Below the pieces are notes generated by a model. It saw nothing but the letters and a program-made list of their open reading frames with translations. It was not told the DNA's origin and made no database searches. This document shows, piece by piece, positions 34,081 to 43,402 of a stretch of 64,000 nucleotides of DNA (the stretch's first letter is position 1; every line of letters starts with the position of its first letter). The stretch covers positions 134,981,741-135,045,740 of the forward strand of contig CM041465.1 in the NCBI GenBank assembly GCA_023213395.1, written 5' to 3'. Both the position numbers and the translations under genes were made by a program. The stretch is from Cycas panzhihuaensis (Eukaryota; Cycadophyta).

Positions 34081-37000
34081 TTAGAGAGGAGCTCTTCATG
34101 GTAAGAATCTAAGTGAAGCAAAGTATGGTTGATGTCATCTTTAATGGAAGAATCCAAAAACATTTAATCTCAGAGGTATTGGTAAAGAAGTTGAGATTTA
34201 AAATGCATACACATCCTAAACCATACCCACTTGGATGGCTGCAAAAAGATTTAGAGTTATAGGTTACTCACCAATGTAAGTTTAAATTTGTAATATCTAA
34301 AAAGTTCATTGACGAAGTTGAATGTGAGGTAGTTCCTTTGGATGTTTGTTAAGTTGTGTTTAGAAGCCTATATCTCTATAATAGAGATGGAGTTCATCAT
34401 AGGAGGTTGAGAAAGATTCGACTCATTAAGAACAGGAAATCATATTTGATCAATGCATCAAAGCTGCAAAAGAAGATCTCTCTCATATCTTCCCAACAAG
34501 TGAAAAGATTGATTAATGCTTATAGGAAGTTTCTGCTATTGATGATAAAGTAAAAGGTGGAAGAAAAAGAGTAAGTAGAGTCCTCAATATAGGTGTTGGA
34601 TAGGAAATAAGTGCAATAAATTAAAGGCTTAAGGAATAGGTATAATGATATATTCCAGGAGTCAAAAGGGTTACCTCCTAAGAGGGCAATTAAATATGAA
34701 ATCCAATTAGTTGTCGATTCACCTTTACCAAATCTTAGTCTCGACCAAAACTCATTTTTCGAGAATGAAGAGATTAAGAAGTAGATTCAAGAACTCTTGG
34801 AACAAGAAGTGATCAAGCTGAGTTATTCCCCATGTGGTTCACCTATTGTTTTGGTGTTGAAAAAAGATGCAGGATGGAGAATATGCATTGACTACTAGGC
34901 TTTGAATATGATCACCATAAAGAATTGACATCCCTTACCATAGATAAATGACTTGTTGGGCCAACTACAGTCTATAAGATATTTTAGAAAATTTAACCTA
35001 AAATCAGGCTACCATTAGGTTCGAATCTAGGAGGAGGATACTTGGAAGATAGCCTTCAAATCGAAGCAAGGGTTGTTTGAATGGTTGGTGATGTCTTTTG
35101 GTCTGTACATCGCACCTGCCACCTTCATGAGGTTGATGAATGAGGTATTAAGACCCTTCATTGATGACTTTGTAATTGTTTATCTAGATGATATTCTGAT
35201 TTTCAGTCAAACTTAGGAGAAGCACCTCCAAAATGTCAAGCAAGTGCTCAAAGTTCTCTAAGAGCAGTAACTGAAACTTAATATGAAGAAATACGAGTTT
35301 GGAAAGCAATCTCTCATGTTCCTAGGTTTTATAGTTGGAGGAGGAGAATTGAAGATTGATCCAGCAAAGATTAGAGTCATTCTCAATTGGCCCACACCCA
35401 AGACAACCATAGAGGTAAGAAGTTTCATTGGTGTATGTCAATATTTAAGAAAATTTATTTTTAGATTCTCTCAAATTGCAGCACCTCTTCATGCATTGAT
35501 AAGAGGACATGCAAAGTTTCATTGGGAGAATAAATAAGAGAAAGCTTTCAGGCTTTTGAAGTAAAAAATTTGTAAGGCACCAGTGTTAGCCTTACCCTCA
35601 TTATAGAAACCATTTGAATTAGAGACTAATGCTTTAGCCTATGCAATCAGAGCAATGTTAAAGCAAGAGGGAAAAGCGATAGTATACTATTTAGAGATAT
35701 TTAATGGAGCTATCATAAACTACCTAACTTATGATAAGGAGCTCTATATATTGCACCAAGCAGTTAAGCATTGGAGACCATATTTATTAGGAAAAGAGGT
35801 GGTCATCCACACTGACCACAAGCCTTTACAATTTTTGCAGACTTAGTCCAAATTACAGCAGGCTAGGCACATGAAGTGGATGTCCTATTTGTAGCAGTTT
35901 CACATCGTGGTCAAGTATAAGAAAGGCACAACAAACAAAATTGTAAACTTGTTGTCTAAACCTCCTTAATAGTAAGGTATTTCTAGTTTGTTAATAGCTA
36001 TGTAATTTCGGCCTTTCTGCCATGATGAATATGTTAATTTATACATGGAAGATAAGGCATTCAAGCCTATCTTTAAGTAGTTACAATAGGGAAAAGTAGT
36101 TGTTGATTTTCAACTAAAAGATAGCCTTCACTTGAAGCAAGATAAGCTTTACATTCCAAAGCATACAGACTGAATGAAATTGGTAAGAGAAGCTCACACC
36201 TCTTGAGTTGCAGGACGGTTTGGAGTGGGAAAGACATTATTGAACTTGCAGTTATATATGTATTAGCCAAATATATAGCAAGACATGACTACAGCAGTAT
36301 AAGGATATACATTATGTAGCACATCAAAGCTCGATAATAGGAAGTTTGGATTGTACACTCCACTTCCTGTTCCATCACAACCATGAGAGAGTATATCAAT
36401 GGATTTCCTTAGAGAACTACAACGAACCAAAAATAGTATAGGCTATTTATTTATAATTATTGATTGGTTCAATAAAATGGTAGTGTTGATTCCCTATAAA
36501 AAGACACATATAGGAGAAGACATAGCTAAATTATTTTTCTAACATATTTAGAAGTATTTTAGACTTCCCAACTCAATCATTTCTGATTGAGATAGTAGAT
36601 TTCTGAGTCAATTTTGGTAAACGCTTTAGGGAATAATGGATATGAAGTTAAAGATGAGCATAGCCTTTCATCCTCAAACAGACGGCTAGACTGAAGTCAT
36701 CAATAAGATGTTGGTATAACTGTTACATGGATATAATGCTAAGCATCCTAAGACTTGGGATAAAAGTCTCATATACTTGCAATTTGCCTTCAATAGAGCT
36801 ATCCATAGCTCAACCTAAAGTCACCACTTGAGGTATGTTTGGGATTTCTACCTGTAATTCCATTCAATCTAGAATTTTCTACTCAACTTTTTGTTGGAAA
36901 TGAGGAGGAGGAAGAAGGAAATGAGAAGGCATAAAGATTCTTGGAAAGAATTAGAAAAATCCATCAATAGGTTGAGGAGCAACTTCAAAAATCTCAACAA

Positions 37001-37112
37001 AGATACAAACAGAGGTATGATGCACATGGAACTAGTCATTCCTTTAAGGAAGGAGATAGAGTTTGGTTATATCTCAGTAAGAAATGATTGTAAGGGGAAG
37101 GTAAAAAGCTAA
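34081..37112 (+). pseudogene. Chromovirus pol (protease, RT, RNase H, integrase)
   Basis: In the same frame as gag. Protease: IFNGRIQKHLIS at about 34137, with the catalytic Asp changed to Asn. The next part, VHHRRLRKIRLIKNR, is a linker also seen in related plant elements. [49 protein letters not shown], and YLDD at 35181-35192 with DILIFSQ. RNase H: ETNALAYAIRAMLKQEGKA (Asp to Asn), YDKELYILHQAVKHWRPYL, VVIHTDHKPLQFLQ. Integrase: CSTSKLDNRKFGLYTPLPVP, SISMDFL, IISDXDSRFLSQFW, AFHPQTDGXTEVINKM, so the DDE residues are present. All breaks I saw are TAA/TAG substitutions. Confidence 0.92.
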
Positions 37113-37468
37113 ATCTTATACGTTATAGTCCTTTTACAATCTTGAAGAAGATTGGGAAAAATGCTTTCTAGCTTGAACTTCCAAAGTTCATGAAGATGTA
37201 TTCAGTAGTAAATGTTAAGAATCTAAAGATGTTTAAGCCATCCATATTGGATGAAGATGAAGATAAATTTCCACTCTTACCAAATCCAGAAAAGTTACAA
37301 GTAGAGAAAGAGGAACTAATGCAAAATAATTGCATTCTTCAAAGGAAGCAGACCAAGACTAGAAGAGGCACGATTGAGTCCTTCATAATTACAGAAAAAG
37401 GACAAGTACCTAGCAAAGCAAAATGGTACAACATAGAGAAAGGGAAAGTCAAATTCCTCCATCTATAA
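37113..37468 (+). pseudogene. Chromovirus C-terminal tail with degenerate chromodomain
   Basis: A frameshift near 37090-37115 moves the reading from the pol frame into another. The continuing text is LNLIRYSPFTILKKIGKNAF, then KMYSVVNVKNLKMFKPSIL (usual C-terminus of plant chromoviral integrase). The last segment, NCILQRKQTKTRRG and FIITEKGQVPSKAKWYNIEK, has the spacing of a chromodomain (the Lys-Gly and Trp of the fold are visible). Such domains steer insertion to heterochromatin. The call is by pattern only. Confidence 0.65.
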
Positions 37469-37494
37469 CTATAAGGTTCATGAGGCTATAAACT

Positions 37495-37512
37495 CCTAAA
37501 AAAAGGGAGTTT
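37495..37512 (+). promoter_or_regulatory. Chromovirus polypurine tract
   Basis: aaaaaaagggag just upstream of the 3' LTR start at 37513. It is the expected primer site for plus-strand DNA synthesis. Confidence 0.75.
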
Positions 37513-38682
37513 TGATCCATTTTTTAGATTATTAATTTTATAATACTCTTTAAAATACCTTGTTATATTTATTTTTTATGTTTGTAACCTTCACTTAGTA
37601 GAAAAATGCCATTGAGATGCTTAAAAAAATACAAAGCAGGTGTAACTAAGTGGTCTACAAGTGCAACCAAGTGAGCTATAAGTGCAACCAAGTAGGCTAC
37701 AAGTGCAACCAAGTAGACTACAAGTGCAACCAAGTGGTCTACAAGTGCAACCAAGTGGTCTACAAGTGTAACTAGTGTAACTTAAAGTGCAACTAGTCCA
37801 TCTTGAAGTGCAACTAGTACAACTTGAAGTGCAACTAGTGTAGAAAAATGAAAAAATATAAATAAATAAAAAAAAAGAAAAAAGAAAAATAGTCACGATT
37901 TTGATGGAGAAAAAGGAGTCTGTTTCACACAAAATTTTAGGAGGATGAATTTATATGTGTCCTCTATGCAATAGAAGAAAAAAACCTTTGAATAAATGGA
38001 TTTAAGTTAGTTTTTCAACCATTCATAAATTAGTTAAAAAAACTAAACAGGAAAACCATTTAAAAAGAAACTATGCACAACAGGGTTTTAAAACTGCTAG
38101 ATTTCTTCAAGGAAAAGGAGGAAGGATACACAACAATTGTAAACATAGTAAGAATAACAAGATTCATAGGGAGTTAATACAAAATAACTTTCCAAGAAGA
38201 AGAACAGCTCCAAGACTAAAAACTACATAGGAGAAACGGAAGGAGAAGAAGTGCAAGAAGAAACAAATGGAAGGAGTAACAGAAAAATATCCAGATCTAT
38301 TTGTGGGAGCAGTGAAGGAGCCCAAGAAGGATTAGTTGTAGCCGAAGGGAAGAAGTAAACTAGCTGTAGCAGTCCAAATGAGACGTTAGGTGGAAATCTT
38401 CTCCAAGAAAAGAGTTTTTGGTTAAATGGCAACCAAAACTTCTCACATAATTCATTGATAATGGTTCCAAAGAGCATGTAGTAGCCTGAAATATGCCCAA
38501 CACTCATTTCTTCTCTCCTAACTTGTTGTAGAAGTCCTATGCATTCTCAATAGAGCACAAACATAAGGAATTTTGTAAGGAAATTTTTAAATGTTTTTAA
38601 ATTAATATAACATTATTATAAATTTGTTCTGAATTTGTTTCAATTGGACGAAGTCTTTACTTTTCCATTCAAATTCGAATCA
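37513..38682 (+). repeat. Chromovirus 3' LTR
   Basis: 1170 bp, aligning end to end with 31585-32777 and including its own 21-bp repeat array at 37637-37845. It ends in GAATCA and is followed by the GAAAT duplication. Confidence 0.9.
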
Positions 38683-38687
38683 GAAAT

Positions 38688-40049
38688 AGATTCCAAAATC
38701 TACTCAATTCATGGTTTTGGAAGAAAATCTTTTATTTACTACAAATACCTTATAAGAATAGCTCTAACATTTGCCTCATGGTCATTCTATCTCTTAGATT
38801 AAATATATTAAATAAATAGTACCTTACTCAAATATAGAGATACAACACATTAAGGATATTATCCTTTCTACACTCTTGTAAGTACAACACCACTATTACT
38901 CTGATGCCATATTAGCAAAATAATAATATGATATAGAGATAAAGAAGAAATAGCATATGATATAGAGAAGAAATAGCATATGATATCTTATTATTGGTTA
39001 TATCTAGTCTTGATTTCTAGCATACTTAAAAGATGTTATATCTCAATGAGGGGTGGCAAATAACAAACCTAAATTACATACTTAACTTGATAATAAGGGT
39101 GTGATGATTAAACAATGAACAAATTGATATTAATATACATAATAATATGGATTATATTAATGAATTAAGAACTAAGATTATTTAATTAATTATGAATATG
39201 CATAACCTTTAATAGAAAGGTCTATTGTAAATATATATACCTACATATTTGATTAGATTAACACCTTTTGGAATTTAATATAAATTTTCTTTGCATCTTA
39301 TAATTTGGACTTGTTCATGCCTAATCTTTTGATCATTATGATCTAGTGCACTATCTTATTTATTTTATGATGTTGACTTAGTTAGACTACTTTACACTTA
39401 GCCTAGCCATGTACATGTTGTGGGTTAATGGAAGGGAGATTTATTACTACATAGCTATATGCTATTTCTTCTCTATCTCTTTTATCCTTTTTATTATTAT
39501 TAATATCATTGATTAACTATTAAATATTTCTATAAGCTAGATATATAAAATCCCTTTACACTCCTATGCTTTAGCATTATGTGTTGTTTTCAAATCTTAA
39601 AAGGTTGCTCATAGGTATATTTTAATTAGTTTGTGATTATTGCATGATATACCTAAGGCTAAGAAGACTTTTTTTTTTCTAATATTCTATTAATATATAT
39701 AATGATCAAAATATATAAAAACCTACTGATTGTTAATGATGTTATGAAAGCTTTAACTTTTGTATATTTGTCCCAAATGAAGATATAATTTTCTAGTATA
39801 TGTATACATTATTCCATATGTATGTTTAATCAAGATCAACTTAGGCTTATAGATATAAAGAATCAAGTTTCTAGTAATGATCATATGTATATTACTCATT
39901 TTAATGTTATTCCCCTTATATATTTAGAAATAATATTAATTTAGACATCAAATTGAGTAGGTTAAGAATTGTTAATATTGCAACACAACTATTTAGAACT
40001 CAATGCATATGGGGTTATTATATTATAAGTACTTGGAATTTTACTTTAG
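38688..40049. other. No gene seen
   Basis: AT-rich sequence between the chromovirus and the DDRGK1-like pseudogene. The short repeat tagcatatgatatagag occurs twice near 38952-38983. I found no coding motif. An N-terminal extension of the pseudogene is possible upstream of 40050, but I cannot see it. Confidence 0.5.
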
Positions 40050-40655
40050 AAAATATGGTAGATGAGGATAATGAAGAAGTGCATATAAAGCTAAGTGTTA
40101 TTTTCCTAAGACATCCGAGAAGAAGGAAATAGAAAAGACAAGAGTGGAAAGTCTCTTGGAAAGCTAAAGAAGAAGTATATGATATGCAAAAAATAAAGTG
40201 GGATGCTCATGTAAAACTCTAGCATAAAAAATATGTGGAATGTAAAGATGAGTTGCATAATATAGAAGAGGAAGCTAGTGCATGAAATAACAAAAGAAAG
40301 AAAGTAATGAATGTAGAAATCAAGAAATATAAAGGTGCATTCTTAGTTGCTATAAAGGGAACCATAGAGGACAAAACATAAGAAGGTGGTCAAGGCATGC
40401 TCTTTGACTTTGTTAAATATATTAAGAAACATAAGTATATACCTTTAGAATACCTAGTTAGAGAATTCAATCTTTAAACTCAAGACTATATCAACTATAT
40501 ATTATCCCCAGAGAAAATGTATTGGTTTTTTAAATTTATAAATGATAAAGATAACTACATACATATCCCATCAGAGGAAATAAAATTTATTATAAAGTGT
40601 ATGAGAAGTCAAGGGTGATTAAGTATTATAAATCTTGCTAAGAAAGTATAAATGT
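40050..40655 (+). pseudogene. DDRGK domain-containing protein 1 (UFBP1)-like processed pseudogene
   Basis: The plus-strand reading matches the plant DDRGK1 family as I know it. An acidic start (VDEDNEEVHIK) is followed by a Lys/Arg/Glu-rich coiled coil (EEVYDMQKIKWDAHVKL, KKYVECKDELHNIEEEAS), then KKYKGAFLVAIKGTIEDKT, DFVKYIKKHKYIPLEYLV, REFNLXTQDYINYI, the DDRGK position at 40541-40555 (here NDKDN) with YIHIPSEEIKF, and finally LSIINLAKKV. DDRGK1 is an ER-anchored adaptor of the UFM1-conjugation pathway. Stops at TAA/TAG/TGA and a frameshift near 40150-40170 disable it. The domain is continuous with no intron, which suggests a retrocopy. No poly-A tail or target duplication is visible, and the true N-terminus (membrane anchor) is missing or unreadable. 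Confidence 0.8.
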
Positions 40656-41794
40656 GCATTGTAAAGTGGAAGAGAGAATCTTCCATATTTTTCACTCTCA
40701 TGATATATCCACTATAAAGAAGTACATCTGAGAGGTAGGGTCTCCAACTAGTGCTTATAAAGATAGGATCTCTAATCTATAAAACATCATATATAGATAG
40801 GATATCCAAAATATAAGAAAACAATCTCTATCTTATTAGAATTATAATAGCTCCTCCTATAAGGGGTGCTACAAGCATTATCAGAGTTGAATTAATCATT
40901 CTAGTCAAAATACTAATAAACAATAACATAAACATGCTTATATCCATACTCTATTAAATGCACTAATTCTCATTGTTTAATCAACCATATAAATAATTTA
41001 TTTTATTTATTCTAGTGTATTTATCCTTTAAGTATGAGATCCATTAATAATATAGTGGTTTTACCCACATGGTATCTACCTAATATATCCTTCTATGTAT
41101 ATCTAAACTTGTCACTTGTTAGTAGCACATGAAATTTTCACCAAACAAAATGGTTTGAATGTAGGTTTCGAGAGGTAAGAGATCCCCAAATTTGGTGTTA
41201 GTAATCACCAAATATTATCATGGTATTGGTGATTAATCTACAATTAATCTATTAGCATTGGTAATTAGCTTAAGGTTGATCCACATCAATAATAAGCATT
41301 CATGATCTTTAATCTAGTGTGAATAAACATTAATATTACTTATGTATATTCTAGTCTTACTTTATCCTATCACTCAAAGTTACATATAGTATAGTCAGTT
41401 ATGATAATAATTAGATTTAAAAGAAGATGAATAGTCATGAAAGGGAGAAAAATATAGTAATACCCACAAAGAAATCTCTTTCCCTCTAAAGTGAAACATT
41501 ACAAATGGAAAAAATTATCTTCCCTAAAAAATATAAGTGTTCTATTTTTTAAATTCAAATTTAGACTTACAAGATAAAATAAACAAACTTTATAAGTAGC
41601 GTAACAAATCATCAAATATGATATCAATACTCCATGTGAGCAAAGCACCAAAGGACTTGTATGCATGAGTAAACGTTAAATAAATGAATAAATAGAGAAT
41701 AAAAAAGAGATATGTGGAATTATATGGATCAAATTAAGTGTGATATTTGAAGTTTGGAGTGGATATTTGTTATCCTCTTTTCTTTTTGTTGAAA

Positions 41795-41827
<33 letters not shown>

Positions 41828-43060
41828 TAGATAGATAGATAGATAGATATACACACACAATGGTAATGAATGTACATAGTAGGGAGAATTAGTTAAAAAG
41901 GGATAATAATCTTAGAACATAGCCCATAAAATGACTATATTAAGGGGGCATTTTTTTGATGAAAATATTTAACTTCCTAAAATTTGTATTGTTAAATGGG
42001 GTTTGATCACTTCTATAGGCAAAATCTCACAATTTTAGTAGGTGAAGGAAGGCAATCCAAGAATCTTCCAACCCTAAGAATGTAAAATGTGGGGAAGGGA
42101 TAACTTTACACCTTTTCATAGTTTATAAGTGGGTTTGAAATCAATAACTACTCAAGTGATTAATTATGAAGTTGTGAAAGAGGTATAGTCTTACACCTTT
42201 TTGCATTTTTACAAGTGTAGCAATGACAAAATTATGAAGAGAAGGATAATAATGCAATAAGGTATAACATCATTTATTTGTAAAGTTACAAAATACAAGG
42301 AAGGGTTCATAGTGGGTACTTTCACATTATTACAAGTGAACCAAAGGTGAAGGCAATTTAAATGGAAAACCTCAAAGTTATAAAATAAAGGCTTACTCAT
42401 GTAATTTCTCACATTCTTGCAAGTAAGGTAAAAGTCACTATCACTCAAGTTAATGGATTGTAAAATTTTAAAATCATCATAAAGCAAGTAGGCCCACTAC
42501 AAGTGTCTTATGTGCTTTCTTTTATTAAGTCTTTTCAAATGTTTATTTAATGTCACAAAGAAGAGACATATATTTGTAAGATTATAAAATGCAAGAAAAG
42601 GATAATAGGTGGAGGGGTGTGGGGGGCACCATAAAGTTATTTCATATAATATTTTTTCTTAGGTTCTCACAAAAGTTTATTTCTTATTATAGATTGAAGA
42701 GTTTTATTTCTAGAATTATGAGATGCAAAAAAGATTGTAACAATTTATTATGTAGTGATTAAAATATCACTATAGAGTCAATTTTCAATCATATTCTTAG
42801 TAGCATTCAATAAAGAGCAACTAGAAAATGACATAGAGATTCAAAAACTTAGATTATTAGCAAAATGGTAATTTTAAGCTAAGCTCACACACTCACATTT
42901 ATACCCATAAAAGTTTTTTCAAAATTTTAAGTTAATTCTAGGTGTAGTGTTAGGGTTAGAGAAAATAGAGGATTTTTCACCTGCAATGGTCAATTTACAA
43001 AAGACCAAGACTAGGTTAGAAGAAGAGATAATTGATGAATAGATGTTAATTAATAAAGAA
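40656..43060. other. No gene seen
   Basis: AT-rich sequence downstream of the pseudogene, up to the copia-2 target duplication (ATAAA at 43061-43065). ORFs at 41676-41858 and 42209-42487 (minus) reflect a microsatellite and low-complexity DNA. Weak repeats of a caagtg...acaccttt type occur around 42110-42470, with no clear unit. Confidence 0.55.
41797..41859. repeat. Compound microsatellite (AT)n(GATA)n(AC)n
   Basis: About 14 AT dinucleotides run into about six GATA units, then four AC units. It is a potentially length-variable locus with no gene nearby. Confidence 0.95.
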
Positions 43061-43065
43061 ATAAA

Positions 43066-43388
43066 TGTTGGGAATAATCCCAATGTTCATGCACTAGAGC
43101 GCTTAGGGCCCTTCAAAGCCACATTTGAGGGCCCCTAGGGCACCTTGAGCCGTTCAAAAGCCGCCCGGATCGACCAATCACGTGAGGTACGTATCACCGC
43201 TATTTATTTTTTATATTTTTTCAAACTAACGTTATTTGTTGTGCAACTAGGGTGATGGCGCCCGACGCCTCCCCGAATTCTCTATATAAGGGTTGGGAAT
43301 ACCTCCCTGGTGTTTATTAACACCGCCACTCTTTCAGAAATCAAGATGAAAGTTTCATGATGTCCTGCTCTGCCCTCCGGCTCCATCA
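43066..43388 (+). repeat. copia-2 5' LTR
   Basis: 323 bp, TGTTGGGAATAAT to CTCCATCA. It lacks the 12 bases gccgttgtactc present in the 3' LTR near 51409. It contains the palindromic pair agggccc / gagggcccc and the promoter elements listed separately. Confidence 0.95.
43174..43290 (+). promoter_or_regulatory. copia-2 LTR promoter: CCAAT, G-box, TATA
   Basis: ccaat at 43174-43178 abuts a CACGTG G-box at 43179-43184. A TATA box, tatataag, lies about 100 bp downstream at 43283-43290 and is followed by ggtgtttattaacacc. In the 3' LTR the G-box (51242-51247) and TATA box (51346-51353) are intact, but the CCAAT has become CTAAT. A G-box suggests bZIP/bHLH-controlled transcription; this is inference from the motif. 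Confidence 0.6.
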
Positions 43389-43390
43389 TT

Positions 43391-43402
43391 TGGTATCAGA
43401 GT
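43391..43402 (+). promoter_or_regulatory. copia-2 primer-binding site
   Basis: tggtatcagagt, two bases after the LTR, matches the initiator tRNA-Met site at 11 of 12 positions. Confidence 0.9.

Larger units (their letters stand above)
31585..38682 (+). mobile_element. Ty3/gypsy chromovirus (full-length, dead)
   Basis: LTRs at 31585-32777 and 37513-38682 are flanked by perfect GAAAT target duplications (31580-31584, 38683-38687). Inside are a tRNA-Met-type primer-binding site, one gag-pol frame (zinc knuckle, protease, RT, RNase H, integrase), a short frameshifted C-terminal piece with a degenerate chromodomain, and a polypurine tract. The RT-RNase H-integrase order defines Ty3/gypsy, and YLDDILIFS and the C-terminal tail point to chromoviruses. 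The LTRs differ at 11 of about 124 aligned leading bases by my count, mostly transitions. Confidence 0.93.
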
